A stretch of DNA of 64,000 nucleotides from an uncultured Dialister sp. (GTDB lineage Bacteria > Bacillota_C > Negativicutes > Veillonellales > Dialisteraceae), in assembly GCA_900557365.1 (NCBI GenBank), contig UPXR01000001.1, positions 62,001 to 126,000 on the forward strand. Reading direction: 5' to 3'. A program made the position numbers and the translations under genes. Below, in pieces: positions 42,976 through 50,990 of this stretch (positions are counted from its first letter, which is position 1; each line of letters begins with the position of its first letter). Under the pieces are notes generated by a model that saw only the letters and a program-made list of their open reading frames with translations, was not told where the DNA came from and did no database searches.

Positions 42976-44146
42976 AACCCTTTCGGAATATATAGAACAA
43001 ACAGCCGAAAAGAAAAACAAAACTCCCGGCGAATGGTGGGAATCCACCATTCAGAACATGGAAAAATGTCAATTGGCAAGCCATATCGGCAAATTTACAA
43101 ACCCGGACAGTTCTGTAGCACTGCTGGTGCAGCCGCAGGAACCGGATGCAGGATATGTGACCACCCAGGGCTGCCGGTATCGGGAAGACATTCTGACCCC
43201 GGCACAGTACATGGGATCTGCCAGTCTGCTGCTGAAAAATCAGGAAGACGGACGCAATGTATTGGAATGGGCAGAATCCTCTCCGGAAATGCTGGACAAA
43301 GAACTTCAAAGACTGAAACTGAAAACTTCCGCATTAACAGAAGCCGTCTCCTCTTTGCGGGGGAAAAGCGAAAAAGCTCCTGATGAAACAGATGAACGGC
43401 TGAAGCAGGTATATTTCCCCGTTTCAGCAGATCAGACCTATCATCTGCTGACTGTACTGCCTGCTTCCAGTCTGCTCCTGGAGTTGAAGCAGAGACTTCG
43501 TCAAATGAGCAGCCACCGCCGCCTCTGTTATTCCGAAAAGGAAGAATTATACGGAGAGGACTGCGAAGATGTCCTGAATCTGACAGAAATCGGGTTCGGC
43601 GGAACAAAACCGCAGAACGTCAGTGCACTGAACTCCCGCTCGGGCGGCTCCGCTTATCTGCTTCCCTCTCTTCCGCCTGTTTTCAATACACGGAACAGGA
43701 AACTGCCGAAAAAAGATTTCTTCCGAAACGGCCTGCTCCTCCGAATGACAGGAGACAGCCTTCAGACACTGCATCACCTCTTCCTTGCGGACCGAAACAA
43801 TTTGCAGATCCGTGAAAACATCCGGACAAATGTAGATACTATTGCAGATATAGTCATCAGCATAGCAGAACAGATGCGGACAGAACCGGAAGGCTGGAGC
43901 CGGGAAGAAAACTTTGCAGAGCTCCCGGAATCGCAGAAAATCTGGCTGGATGAATCATACCGGGAACAGCGGCTTTCCGATGAAAGATGGATAGATGAAG
44001 TCGGCACAGCTTTCGGCCGCTGGCTGATTTATGCGTACAGCCGTATCGCCGGACAGGAAAAAGTCGGCCTCGGCGATGAAGAACTGCAATTCTTCAAAAA
44101 CAGGCTGACCGATGTACTGAAAGAAGAGGTGAGACTGGAAAAATGA
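42947..44146 (+). CDS. csy1: Type I-F Cascade large subunit Csy1 (Cas8f)
   Basis: 399 residues, starting at GTG 42947 with an excellent AAGGAGGG site six bases upstream and overlapping cas2-3 by 29 bp. Csy1-like elements are ASHIGKFTNPDSSV near residue 45 and LTEIGFGGTKPQNVSALNSRSGGSAYLLPSLPP (core FGGTKPQNVSALNSRSGG), and the late FGRWLIYAY. Csy1 binds the crRNA 5' handle with Csy2 and recognises the PAM. Its stop overlaps csy2 (ATGA). Confidence 0.93.
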   Translation: MVKKKEERNETLSEYIEQTAEKKNKTPGEWWESTIQNMEKCQLASHIGKFTNPDSSVALLVQPQEPDAGYVTTQGCRYREDILTPAQYMGSASLLLKNQEDGRNVLEWAESSPEMLDKELQRLKLKTSALTEAVSSLRGKSEKAPDETDERLKQVYFPVSADQTYHLLTVLPASSLLLELKQRLRQMSSHRRLCYSEKEELYGEDCEDVLNLTEIGFGGTKPQNVSALNSRSGGSAYLLPSLPPVFNTRNRKLPKKDFFRNGLLLRMTGDSLQTLHHLFLADRNNLQIRENIRTNVDTIADIVISIAEQMRTEPEGWSREENFAELPESQKIWLDESYREQRLSDERWIDEVGTAFGRWLIYAYSRIAGQEKVGLGDEELQFFKNRLTDVLKEEVRLEK

Positions 44147-45033
44147 AAAAATATCTGCTGCTTTCTCAGATGCAGATTCAGAATGCCAATGCCATGAGCA
44201 GCACCTGCACCATCGGATTCCCAGCCATGACGGCATGGCTGGGAGCTGTCCATGCACTGGAGCGAAAACTGTCATCCGCCGACGGAATGGAATCCGTACG
44301 TTTCACCGGTACTGCTGTATCCTGCCATGACTGTCAGCTGCAGGTGTACCGCGGTCCCGGGGATTACCGAAACTCGATCATCGGTACTGCCAATCCCCTG
44401 AAGAAAAAAGGAAAAAATTTTGAAAGACCTCCCTTTATAGAAGAAGGAAGAGTCCATCTCAAAGTCTCTCTCCTCATTGAGATTGCCGGGCTCAGCGGGA
44501 CCCTGCAGGATCGGTTTATGAAAATCCTGAATCAAAAACTGCCGTCCCTCCGCTGGGCCGGAGGAGACCTGCTCAGCCATAAAAAGGCCTGTATTTTTTC
44601 CGTAGAAGAAGGCAATGATGAAGAAGAACGGGCCGTACTTCGCAGTCTGATGCCGGGCTGCGTACTGATCGAACGCCGCGACCTCATGACACAGGCCATG
44701 AAGGACGGAGAAGAAAGTCTGGACGCACTCCTTCGTTTCCTTTCGGTACATCACCATGCCCGCCGGGATGAAGAAGGACACGTCACCGGATGGGACAGTT
44801 ATCGGGAAACACCGGGCTGGCTCGTCCCCATCTCCGTCGGCTTCAAAGGCCTTACCCCGCCGGGACAGGCTGCCTGTCAGAGAGACCCGAAAACGCCGCA
44901 CCGTTTCGCGGAAAGCATCCTGACTCTGGGAGAATTCAGACTTCCCTGCCGCTTCCGGCATATCGATGAACTTCTGTGGCATTATGAATACATAGAATCC
45001 CAGGCTTTATACCTTTGCAGAAATCAAAAATAG
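44143..45033 (+). CDS. csy2: Type I-F Cascade subunit Csy2 (Cas5f)
   Basis: 296 residues. The N-terminus LLLSQMQIQNANAMSS followed by IGFPAMTAWLGAVHALERKL corresponds to the conserved Csy2 start (N-A-N-A and GFP-x-x-TAFLGF-x-HALERK). Later GWLVPISVGFKGLTPPGQ matches the Csy2 core. It caps the 5' end of the crRNA together with Csy1. It is translationally coupled to csy1 and precedes csy3 by 12 bp. Confidence 0.94.
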   Translation: MKKYLLLSQMQIQNANAMSSTCTIGFPAMTAWLGAVHALERKLSSADGMESVRFTGTAVSCHDCQLQVYRGPGDYRNSIIGTANPLKKKGKNFERPPFIEEGRVHLKVSLLIEIAGLSGTLQDRFMKILNQKLPSLRWAGGDLLSHKKACIFSVEEGNDEEERAVLRSLMPGCVLIERRDLMTQAMKDGEESLDALLRFLSVHHHARRDEEGHVTGWDSYRETPGWLVPISVGFKGLTPPGQAACQRDPKTPHRFAESILTLGEFRLPCRFRHIDELLWHYEYIESQALYLCRNQK

Positions 45034-45045
45034 GAGGAACCCATT

Positions 45046-46071
45046 ATGAAAAAAGAAACAAAAAAATCCGAATTGGCAACTGTACTCGCATTCGAGAAAA
45101 AACTTGTTCCCTCTGACGGATACATGTACAGCACCAGCTGGGAAAACCGGGCCCAGGCGACACCGATTCATCTGAGTGAAAAAGCCGTACGCGGAACGAT
45201 CTCCAACCGACTCAAACCGGCCATCGGCAATGACCCGGCAAAACTGAATGCAGAAATTCAGAAACCAAATCTGCAGGTAGTGGACAGTGCTGCCCTCTCC
45301 CCGGAAGACGATACTCTGAAGCTGGAATTCAGCCTGAAAATTCTGCCCAACGCGTGGATTCCTTCCGCCTGCAACAGTGAATCCCATTACGCAGGAATCA
45401 TCGCCATGGGCAAATCCTACGCAGAGGAAACCGGATTTGCAGAACTGTCCTGCCGGTATGCGATGAACCTGGCCAACGGCCGTTTCCTCTGGCGGAACCG
45501 CGTAGGTGCGGAAGATATCGAAATCATCGTATCGGATGAAGAGGATCAAAAAACGTGGAGATTCCTTGCCTATGATTATGACCTCCGGGATTTCAATAAA
45601 GGCCGCGAAGAAATCGGGGAACTGGCCGGTTATATAGCCGATGCGCTGTGCGGCCGCCGGGAAAGCCTGCATCTTACTGTGACTGCCTATGTCAAAATGG
45701 GCAAAGGGCAGGAAGTCTACCCCAGCGAAGAACTTGTCCTGGATAAAGGAAGCGGCAATAAGAGCAAAATCCTGTACCAGATCAATGAAACAGCCGCTCT
45801 GCATTCCCAGAAAATCGGAAATGCTCTCCGCACCATCGACACCTGGTATCCGAACTACGAAGAATCCGACATGGGCCCCATCGCCATCGAGCCGTACGGT
45901 GCAGTGACAAATCTGGGCCGGGCCTACCGGGTTCCCCACGATAAGGCAGACTTCTATACCCTCTTTGACGCCTGGTCTACAGGAACCAAACCGGAACGCG
46001 AAGAAGATGAACACTATGTCATGGCCGTCCTTGTCCGCGGAGGTGTGTTCGGCGTAAGCGGAAAGGACTGA
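45046..46071 (+). CDS. csy3: Type I-F Cascade backbone subunit Csy3 (Cas7f)
   Basis: 341 residues. Csy3 features are VLAFEKKLVPSDGYMY near the N-terminus, the central RYAMNLANGRFLWRNRVGAE, IADALCGRR and the C-terminal IAIEPYGAVTNLGRAYR. Six copies of Csy3 normally coat the crRNA spacer in the I-F complex. RBS AGGAGG is strong, consistent with the need for several copies per complex. Confidence 0.96.
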   Translation: MKKETKKSELATVLAFEKKLVPSDGYMYSTSWENRAQATPIHLSEKAVRGTISNRLKPAIGNDPAKLNAEIQKPNLQVVDSAALSPEDDTLKLEFSLKILPNAWIPSACNSESHYAGIIAMGKSYAEETGFAELSCRYAMNLANGRFLWRNRVGAEDIEIIVSDEEDQKTWRFLAYDYDLRDFNKGREEIGELAGYIADALCGRRESLHLTVTAYVKMGKGQEVYPSEELVLDKGSGNKSKILYQINETAALHSQKIGNALRTIDTWYPNYEESDMGPIAIEPYGAVTNLGRAYRVPHDKADFYTLFDAWSTGTKPEREEDEHYVMAVLVRGGVFGVSGKD

Positions 46072-46077
46072 TTCGAT

Positions 46078-46653
46078 ATGCAGTATTATCAGGAAATCAC
46101 CCTGATTCCGGATGCGGAAATTTCCGTGAACTTTCTGTGGACAAAGGTCTTCACTCAGTTCCATATCGCCTTTGCCGACCGTCTGAACCGCACAGGAACC
46201 ATGGACCTGGCCGTATCCTTTCCCGAATATCAGGAACATTCCCTGGGGAGCAAAATCCGTCTGATTGCCGAATCCCGGGAAACGTTGGAAGCTTTCGCCG
46301 TATCCCGCGTTCTGTCCCGATATGCAGACTACGTCCACTCCACCGGGATTCGCCCTGTCAGAGAAAACCGGATTTCCGGATGGGCCGTATACAGCCGCTG
46401 GCAGCCGAAAGGAGCGCTCCCCGGCCGGGCCAGACGATACGCGAAGCGCCACGCCGATACCACCTATGAAGAAGCGCTTCATCTGCTGAAGCAGAAAAAA
46501 ATAAAGAACTATCCCCCCTATATCAAAATGCAGAGCCTGACCAACGGCCGGGGATTCAGCCTGTTCATCCAAAAAAAGCAGACGGAAAAAGCTTCCGACG
46601 GAACCGTCAGCGCTTACGGCCTCAGCCGGGATCATACCGTACCGGAATTTTAA
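46078..46653 (+). CDS. csy4: CRISPR pre-crRNA endoribonuclease Csy4 (Cas6f)
   Basis: 191 residues. His29 (in FTQFHIAF) sits exactly where the catalytic His lies in P. aeruginosa Csy4. The arginine-rich helix GRARRYAKRHADTTYEEAL (about 120-138) would bind the major groove of the repeat hairpin. The C-terminal PYIKMQSLTNGRGFSLFI matches the family end. It cleaves each repeat at the base of the CTGCC/GGCAG stem to leave an 8-nt 5' handle. Last cas gene, 6 bp after csy3; the leader starts immediately after it. Confidence 0.95.
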   Translation: MQYYQEITLIPDAEISVNFLWTKVFTQFHIAFADRLNRTGTMDLAVSFPEYQEHSLGSKIRLIAESRETLEAFAVSRVLSRYADYVHSTGIRPVRENRISGWAVYSRWQPKGALPGRARRYAKRHADTTYEEALHLLKQKKIKNYPPYIKMQSLTNGRGFSLFIQKKQTEKASDGTVSAYGLSRDHTVPEF

Positions 46654-46781
46654 CCAAAATAAAAAGGCACCAGGAAATACCTGATTTTATCGCCCTTTTT
46701 GCAGAAGCAAAAAATTTGGGTTAAAATGAACAAATCAGGGAAATCTCCGGAAAGATGGGATTTTTCTCCCTCTTCTCTGCA
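46654..46781 (+). promoter_or_regulatory. CRISPR leader with a candidate promoter
   Basis: 128 bp of AT-rich sequence separate csy4 from the first repeat. An outer stem AAAAAGG/CCTTTTT (around 46664-46700) enclosing CAGG/CCTG may terminate the cas transcript. TTGCAG (46699-46704) and TAAAAT (46722-46727), 17 bp apart, form a plausible promoter for the array. The leader side is assigned here because repeats degenerate at the opposite end. Confidence 0.6.
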
Positions 46782-48730
46782 GTAAACTGCCGCACAGGCA
46801 GCTTAGAAAAATCTGTTCTTCGATGTAAGTAAACATTTTTAGTAAACTGCCGCACAGGCAGCTTAGAAATGCGGAGACAACTTGAGGAAGGCGAGAAATT
46901 CGTAAACTGCCGCACAGGCAGCTTAGAAATTATGAGGAATGAACCTTTATATGCGGGAGCCGTAAACTGCCGCACAGGCAGCTTAGAAATACTTTCAATA
47001 TTTAATCTGCGGAATAAGCACGTAAACTGCCGCACAGGCAGCTTAGAAAGCTGAATCAGCGTATACAAGAATTGAACGGCAGTAAACTGCCGCACAGGCA
47101 GCTTAGAAAAGACAAAAGCGCAGGAAGAAGTTTTGCAGATGGTAAACTGCCGCACAGGCAGCTTAGAAAAGCATTGCCGCACTGTCTCCGCCAAGCGTCG
47201 GTGTAAACTGCCGCACAGGCAGCTTAGAAAATAGAGGATTGGTGCGACCTTATGAGGAATGAGTAAACTGCCGCACAGGCAGCTTAGAAAACGTTTCACG
47301 CTGTCTTTTCAGCCGATTCTTCGTAAACTGCCGCACAGGCAGCTTAGAAAAAACGGAACCGGATTGCCTGCATTCCTCTTCTGTAAACTGCCGCACAGGC
47401 AGCTTAGAAAGTATATGATCAGGCAAAGGAAATCTGCTCCGTGTAAACTGCCGCACAGGCAGCTTAGAAAACGATATCCTGCAGAAAATACCGACGCTTG
47501 GCGTAAACTGCCGCACAGGCAGCTTAGAAAAGCTTGAGGAAGGCGAGAAATTCAGCTCGAACGTAAACTGCCGCACAGGCAGCTTAGAAACGGAGAAAAA
47601 GACCGTGCGAGACCTTGGCCGGGTAAACTGCCGCACAGGCAGCTTAGAAATCCTGCGATTGATTCAGCTGTTTTCTGAGCGTGTAAACTGCCGCACAGGC
47701 AGCTTAGAAATCTATCGTTGAATATTCGCCGTCAATATATTCGTAAACTGCCGCACAGGCAGCTTAGAAAGCATTGCCGCACTGTCTCCGCCAAGCGTCG
47801 GTGTAAACTGCCGCACAGGCAGCTTAGAAATTGTTCAATGAGTTCTCCAATGTCTCCATTGAGTAAACTGCCGCACAGGCAGCTTAGAAATAAACAAGGT
47901 TTTCACAATTCAGGAAGCAGCCGTAAACTGCCGCACAGGCAGCTTAGAAATGCAGGAAATGAGGCAATTTATTTCCACGATCGTAAACTGCCGCACAGGC
48001 AGCTTAGAAAAATATATGAGATAATGGGGACAATGAAGAGAGGTGAACTGCCGCACAGGCAGCTTAGAAATAGCTTCTGAATGCTTGAGAGAAAGGCCCG
48101 GAGTGAACTGCCGCACAGGCAGATTAGAAAATTCGTTGTTCTTGCTCTTGTCTTTGTCTTGGGTGAACTGCCGCACAGGCAGATTAGAAACCACGAAATA
48201 ACTTCATCCCTTAAACCATTTAGTGAACTGCCGCATAGGCAGCTTAGAAACCGAGGCATCACAAGGGCTTTAGCCCTTGCGAGTGAACTGCCGCACAGGC
48301 AGCTTAGAAAGGTGAGGCTTCTCGTGCTCAGGCTGCCGCTTCGTAAACTGCCGCATAGGCAGCTTAGAAATCACCGAATCCATCGAAACAAACCACCAAT
48401 AGGTGAACTGCCGCATAGGCAGCTTAAAAAGGACAATTCATTTTTACGACGACGGAGCCTTGGTAAACTGCCGCACAGGCAGCTTAGAAAAACTCTCTGA
48501 TAGTCTGTTTTCTTCGCCGTGTGTAAACTGCCGCATAGGCAGCTTAGAAATGACGCCACAGTATTTGTTAAAAATTGGAATAGTGAACTGCCGCACAGGC
48601 AGCTTAGAAATTCACTGTGCTTGAAGCTAGGGATCAGCAAAGGTGAACTGCCGTATAGGCAGCTTAGAAAATATTGAAATCCTTTCTTTAAAAAATGCAA
48701 TAGTGAACTGCCGCATAGGTAGCCTGATTT
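46782..48730 (+). CRISPR. Type I-F CRISPR array, 33 repeats and 32 spacers
   Basis: Repeats are 28 bp with a 60-bp period. They begin GTAAACTGCCGCACAGGCAG and end CTTAGAAA; CTGCC and GGCAG form the Csy4 hairpin around a GCACA loop. All spacers are 32 nt except the seventh (33 nt). Repeats 1-21 are uniform. From 48043 on many begin GTGAACTG, some have GCATA loops, repeats 23 and 24 end ATTAGAAA, and the last (48703) is degenerate in its 3' half. The trailer is thus on the right, and newest spacers should be at 46810. Spacers 7 and 17 are the same sequence; spacers 3/8 and 2/13 overlap each other. Confidence 0.98.
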
Positions 48731-48799
48731 CCGGCGTATCCCCTATCCCCTCCTTTCCCTGAAATATACATTTCCCCCAAAGGTCTGATTCCTGCATGC

Positions 48800-48836
48800 A
48801 AAAAGGACTGCATTCCCATCGAATGCAGTCCTTTTT
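48800..48836 (-). terminator. Terminator of the first-listed glutamine synthetase gene
   Basis: GGACTGCATTC and GAATGCAGTCC form a perfect 11-bp stem with A- and T-tracts on the two sides, 14 bp past the gene's stop. It also insulates the gene from the CRISPR array. Confidence 0.9.
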
Positions 48837-48849
48837 CTTATCTGCTGTC

Positions 48850-50745
48850 TCAGCCGATAATGTTCAGGGTATATTCGTTATATTCCTTTTCCAGAGCTTC
48901 TGCATCTTTCATCATTTCCAGCTGAAGATCGGAAGCGGTGTCATAATCATCCTTTTCCAGAGCTTCTTTCAGCTTTGTGCAGAGGCACTTTTCTGCTTTG
49001 GTATCTTTGATAAGGGCAATGCGCTTTGCATTGATGGATGCCCAGCGGTCATCATCCAGTTCATCTTCTCCCGGGAGCTTCTTAAAGCCTTTTACAGCGG
49101 TTTCTACGCCGGGGATGATGCGGTCGATGAGTTCATTCTTCCAGCGGTATACGATGGATGCAACAAAGGAATCCACAATGGTCGGATTCAGGCTTTCTCC
49201 TGCAGTGATGACAGCCATTTTATCTGCATGGGCTTTCATGGTCTTTACATTTTCCCAAACAGTAGCCGGCGGCTTGCCGAAAGCTGCATCTCTTTCTTCC
49301 TGTGTGAAGTCTTCGAATACGTTGTCTTCGCAGCGGTATGCTCTGCCTTCTTCCAGATAGTCTGCCTTATCGCCCGGCTTCTTGGAGAGTTCTGCCAGGA
49401 GATCTGCCGGAGTCCTTCCGGAGGTTACTGCATAGGTAATGCCGTCCAGAGCGGTCAGGAAGAGGCAGGATGCTGCCAGATAGGTATTGGTGAACGGGTT
49501 CGGTGCACGGAGTTCGAAGCGGGTAGCTTTCGGGTTGTCGATATCTCTTACCAGACCGATCAGAATGGTTCTGTTTCTGGACGGAACTGTCGGATTGTGG
49601 CCCAGAGAGGTTACGATGCAGACCGGAGCTTCGAAGCCCGGTTTCAGACGGTTGAATGCATCGGTGGTGGAGGATACGAAGGGGTTGGTGGCTTCGTAGT
49701 TCTTCAGGATGCCCATGATAAAGCCGTAGCCGATGGTGGACAGGAAGTCTGCCTTCATGTCGGTCGGTGCGAGCAGGTTGATGATCTTGCCGTTTTTCAG
49801 TTCAGCGCAGATGCCTACATGGGTATGTTCGCCGCTGCCGGCTACGCCGATAATCGGTTTTGCCTTGAAGGATACTTCCAGGCCGTATTTGCGGAATACT
49901 TCACGGATCACGATGCGGGCTTCCAGTTCATTGTCGCAGGCCTGCAGGGGATTCATGGAGAAGAGCCAGTCCAGTTCGAGCTGTTCGCATACGTCTACGG
50001 TATGGCCGAAATCGTCGACTTTCGGTTTGATGCCCCCTACTTCTTTATGGCCCATTTCTACATGCATGCCGCGGGCATCGAGTTCTTCAATGGCTTCTTC
50101 CATAGCCGTCCGTACGTTGCCGCGCATTCTCTGCCAGTACTGTTCCTGGAGTCTCTGGGAAATGGACAGATGTTTTACGGTTTCTCTCTCGCTCGGGGTC
50201 TTGACCCAGAATTCCAGTTCGGTGCCGATGGTAAACTTGATATCCTTGATATCATCGAAAGGAACGTCTTCCATTCCGGCAATCTTCTTGCCGCCGGCCA
50301 GAAGGCTCTTCAGATGATCTGCCACATAAGCGCAGGAGTTCTTCAGAATGGAGCGGGAATCGATGAATTTTCCGTTGTGGAGAAGGAAGCAGGGAATGCG
50401 GAGTGTGCCGGTGGGACAGCCGTTTTCTGCAATCAGTTCCGAGTTGTAATCCACATACCAGTTGACGGAAGGATCGGCTACCATATCAACGCGGGCATCG
50501 TTCAGGGTAGCGATATTCATCAGTACGACAGAGGAGCCGTCGGTCTGGATTGCTTTCCCTTCAAAGAAGTCTTCATAGTTCTTGATGAACAGTTCGATCG
50601 GCACTTTTTCGTCCGTATCGTTGCCTGCCAGGTCAATGCCGACCAGGGATACAAAGCGGATTTCCGGATGAGCTTTCAGAAGTGCCAGAACGCCTTCTTT
50701 GCCGAATTCTCCTGTAGGAATGACATACAATAATTTTTTGTCCAT
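48850..50745 (-). CDS. glnA: Glutamine synthetase, long (631-residue) form, copy A
   Basis: 631 residues. Catalytic-domain motifs are FTIGTELEFWVKTP (metal-binding Glu), EMGHKEVGGIKPK, GVAGSGEHTHVGI, SLGHNPTVPSRNRTILIGL and TRFELRAPNPFTNTYLAASCLF. The N-terminal beta-grasp part has IQTDGSSVV. About 150 residues follow the synthetase core, more than in the ~450-residue type I enzymes, and it does not resemble the ~700-residue type III at its N-terminus. It makes glutamine from glutamate, ammonia and ATP. A close paralogue lies just upstream on the same strand. The ATG has a GGAGGG site. Confidence 0.88.
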   Translation of the reverse strand: MDKKLLYVIPTGEFGKEGVLALLKAHPEIRFVSLVGIDLAGNDTDEKVPIELFIKNYEDFFEGKAIQTDGSSVVLMNIATLNDARVDMVADPSVNWYVDYNSELIAENGCPTGTLRIPCFLLHNGKFIDSRSILKNSCAYVADHLKSLLAGGKKIAGMEDVPFDDIKDIKFTIGTELEFWVKTPSERETVKHLSISQRLQEQYWQRMRGNVRTAMEEAIEELDARGMHVEMGHKEVGGIKPKVDDFGHTVDVCEQLELDWLFSMNPLQACDNELEARIVIREVFRKYGLEVSFKAKPIIGVAGSGEHTHVGICAELKNGKIINLLAPTDMKADFLSTIGYGFIMGILKNYEATNPFVSSTTDAFNRLKPGFEAPVCIVTSLGHNPTVPSRNRTILIGLVRDIDNPKATRFELRAPNPFTNTYLAASCLFLTALDGITYAVTSGRTPADLLAELSKKPGDKADYLEEGRAYRCEDNVFEDFTQEERDAAFGKPPATVWENVKTMKAHADKMAVITAGESLNPTIVDSFVASIVYRWKNELIDRIIPGVETAVKGFKKLPGEDELDDDRWASINAKRIALIKDTKAEKCLCTKLKEALEKDDYDTASDLQLEMMKDAEALEKEYNEYTLNIIG

Positions 50746-50904
50746 GATATTACCCTCCTGTTATTTACCATGTTTTGATGAGCATGTTTTGAAACAATCT
50801 TTCTTCTAATCCTTATCCTTCTTCAGCCGTCCTAGGGAGACCAAAGAGTCGAACCGGTATTTCTTCTGTCCCGCTTCACAGAGGCACCTCCATTTTTGCA
50901 AATG

Positions 50905-50940
50905 AAGAGAACCCACCCCCTGACGGGAATGGGTCCTCTT
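50905..50940 (-). terminator. Hairpin between the two glutamine synthetase genes
   Basis: AAGAGAACCCA and TGGGTCCTCTT pair with one mismatch. On the minus strand it lies 50 bp after the upstream copy's stop and is followed by a weak T-tract (CATTTGC). It can terminate copy B, or form part of the leader of copy A. The rest of this 245-bp gap shows no gene. Confidence 0.55.
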
Positions 50941-50990
50941 TGGCCGAATATTCTATTTTCGCAATCAGAATGTGAATTTTTCGAAAGAAA

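Noticed and set aside
46721..48700. Several open frames on both strands with repeated SKLPVRQFT-, NCRTGSLE- or KLPHRQLR-type peptides
   Set aside because: They are translations of the CRISPR repeat, which lacks stops in some frames; they are not repeat proteins.
38630..48730. A CRISPR-associated transposon (I-F3 type)
   Set aside because: Cas1, Cas2-3 and a separate full-length csy1 and csy2 are present, and no tniQ or tns genes are in the window.
48796..50733. A 645-residue plus-strand open frame
   Set aside because: Antisense to glutamine synthetase copy A and begins inside its terminator; not a gene.
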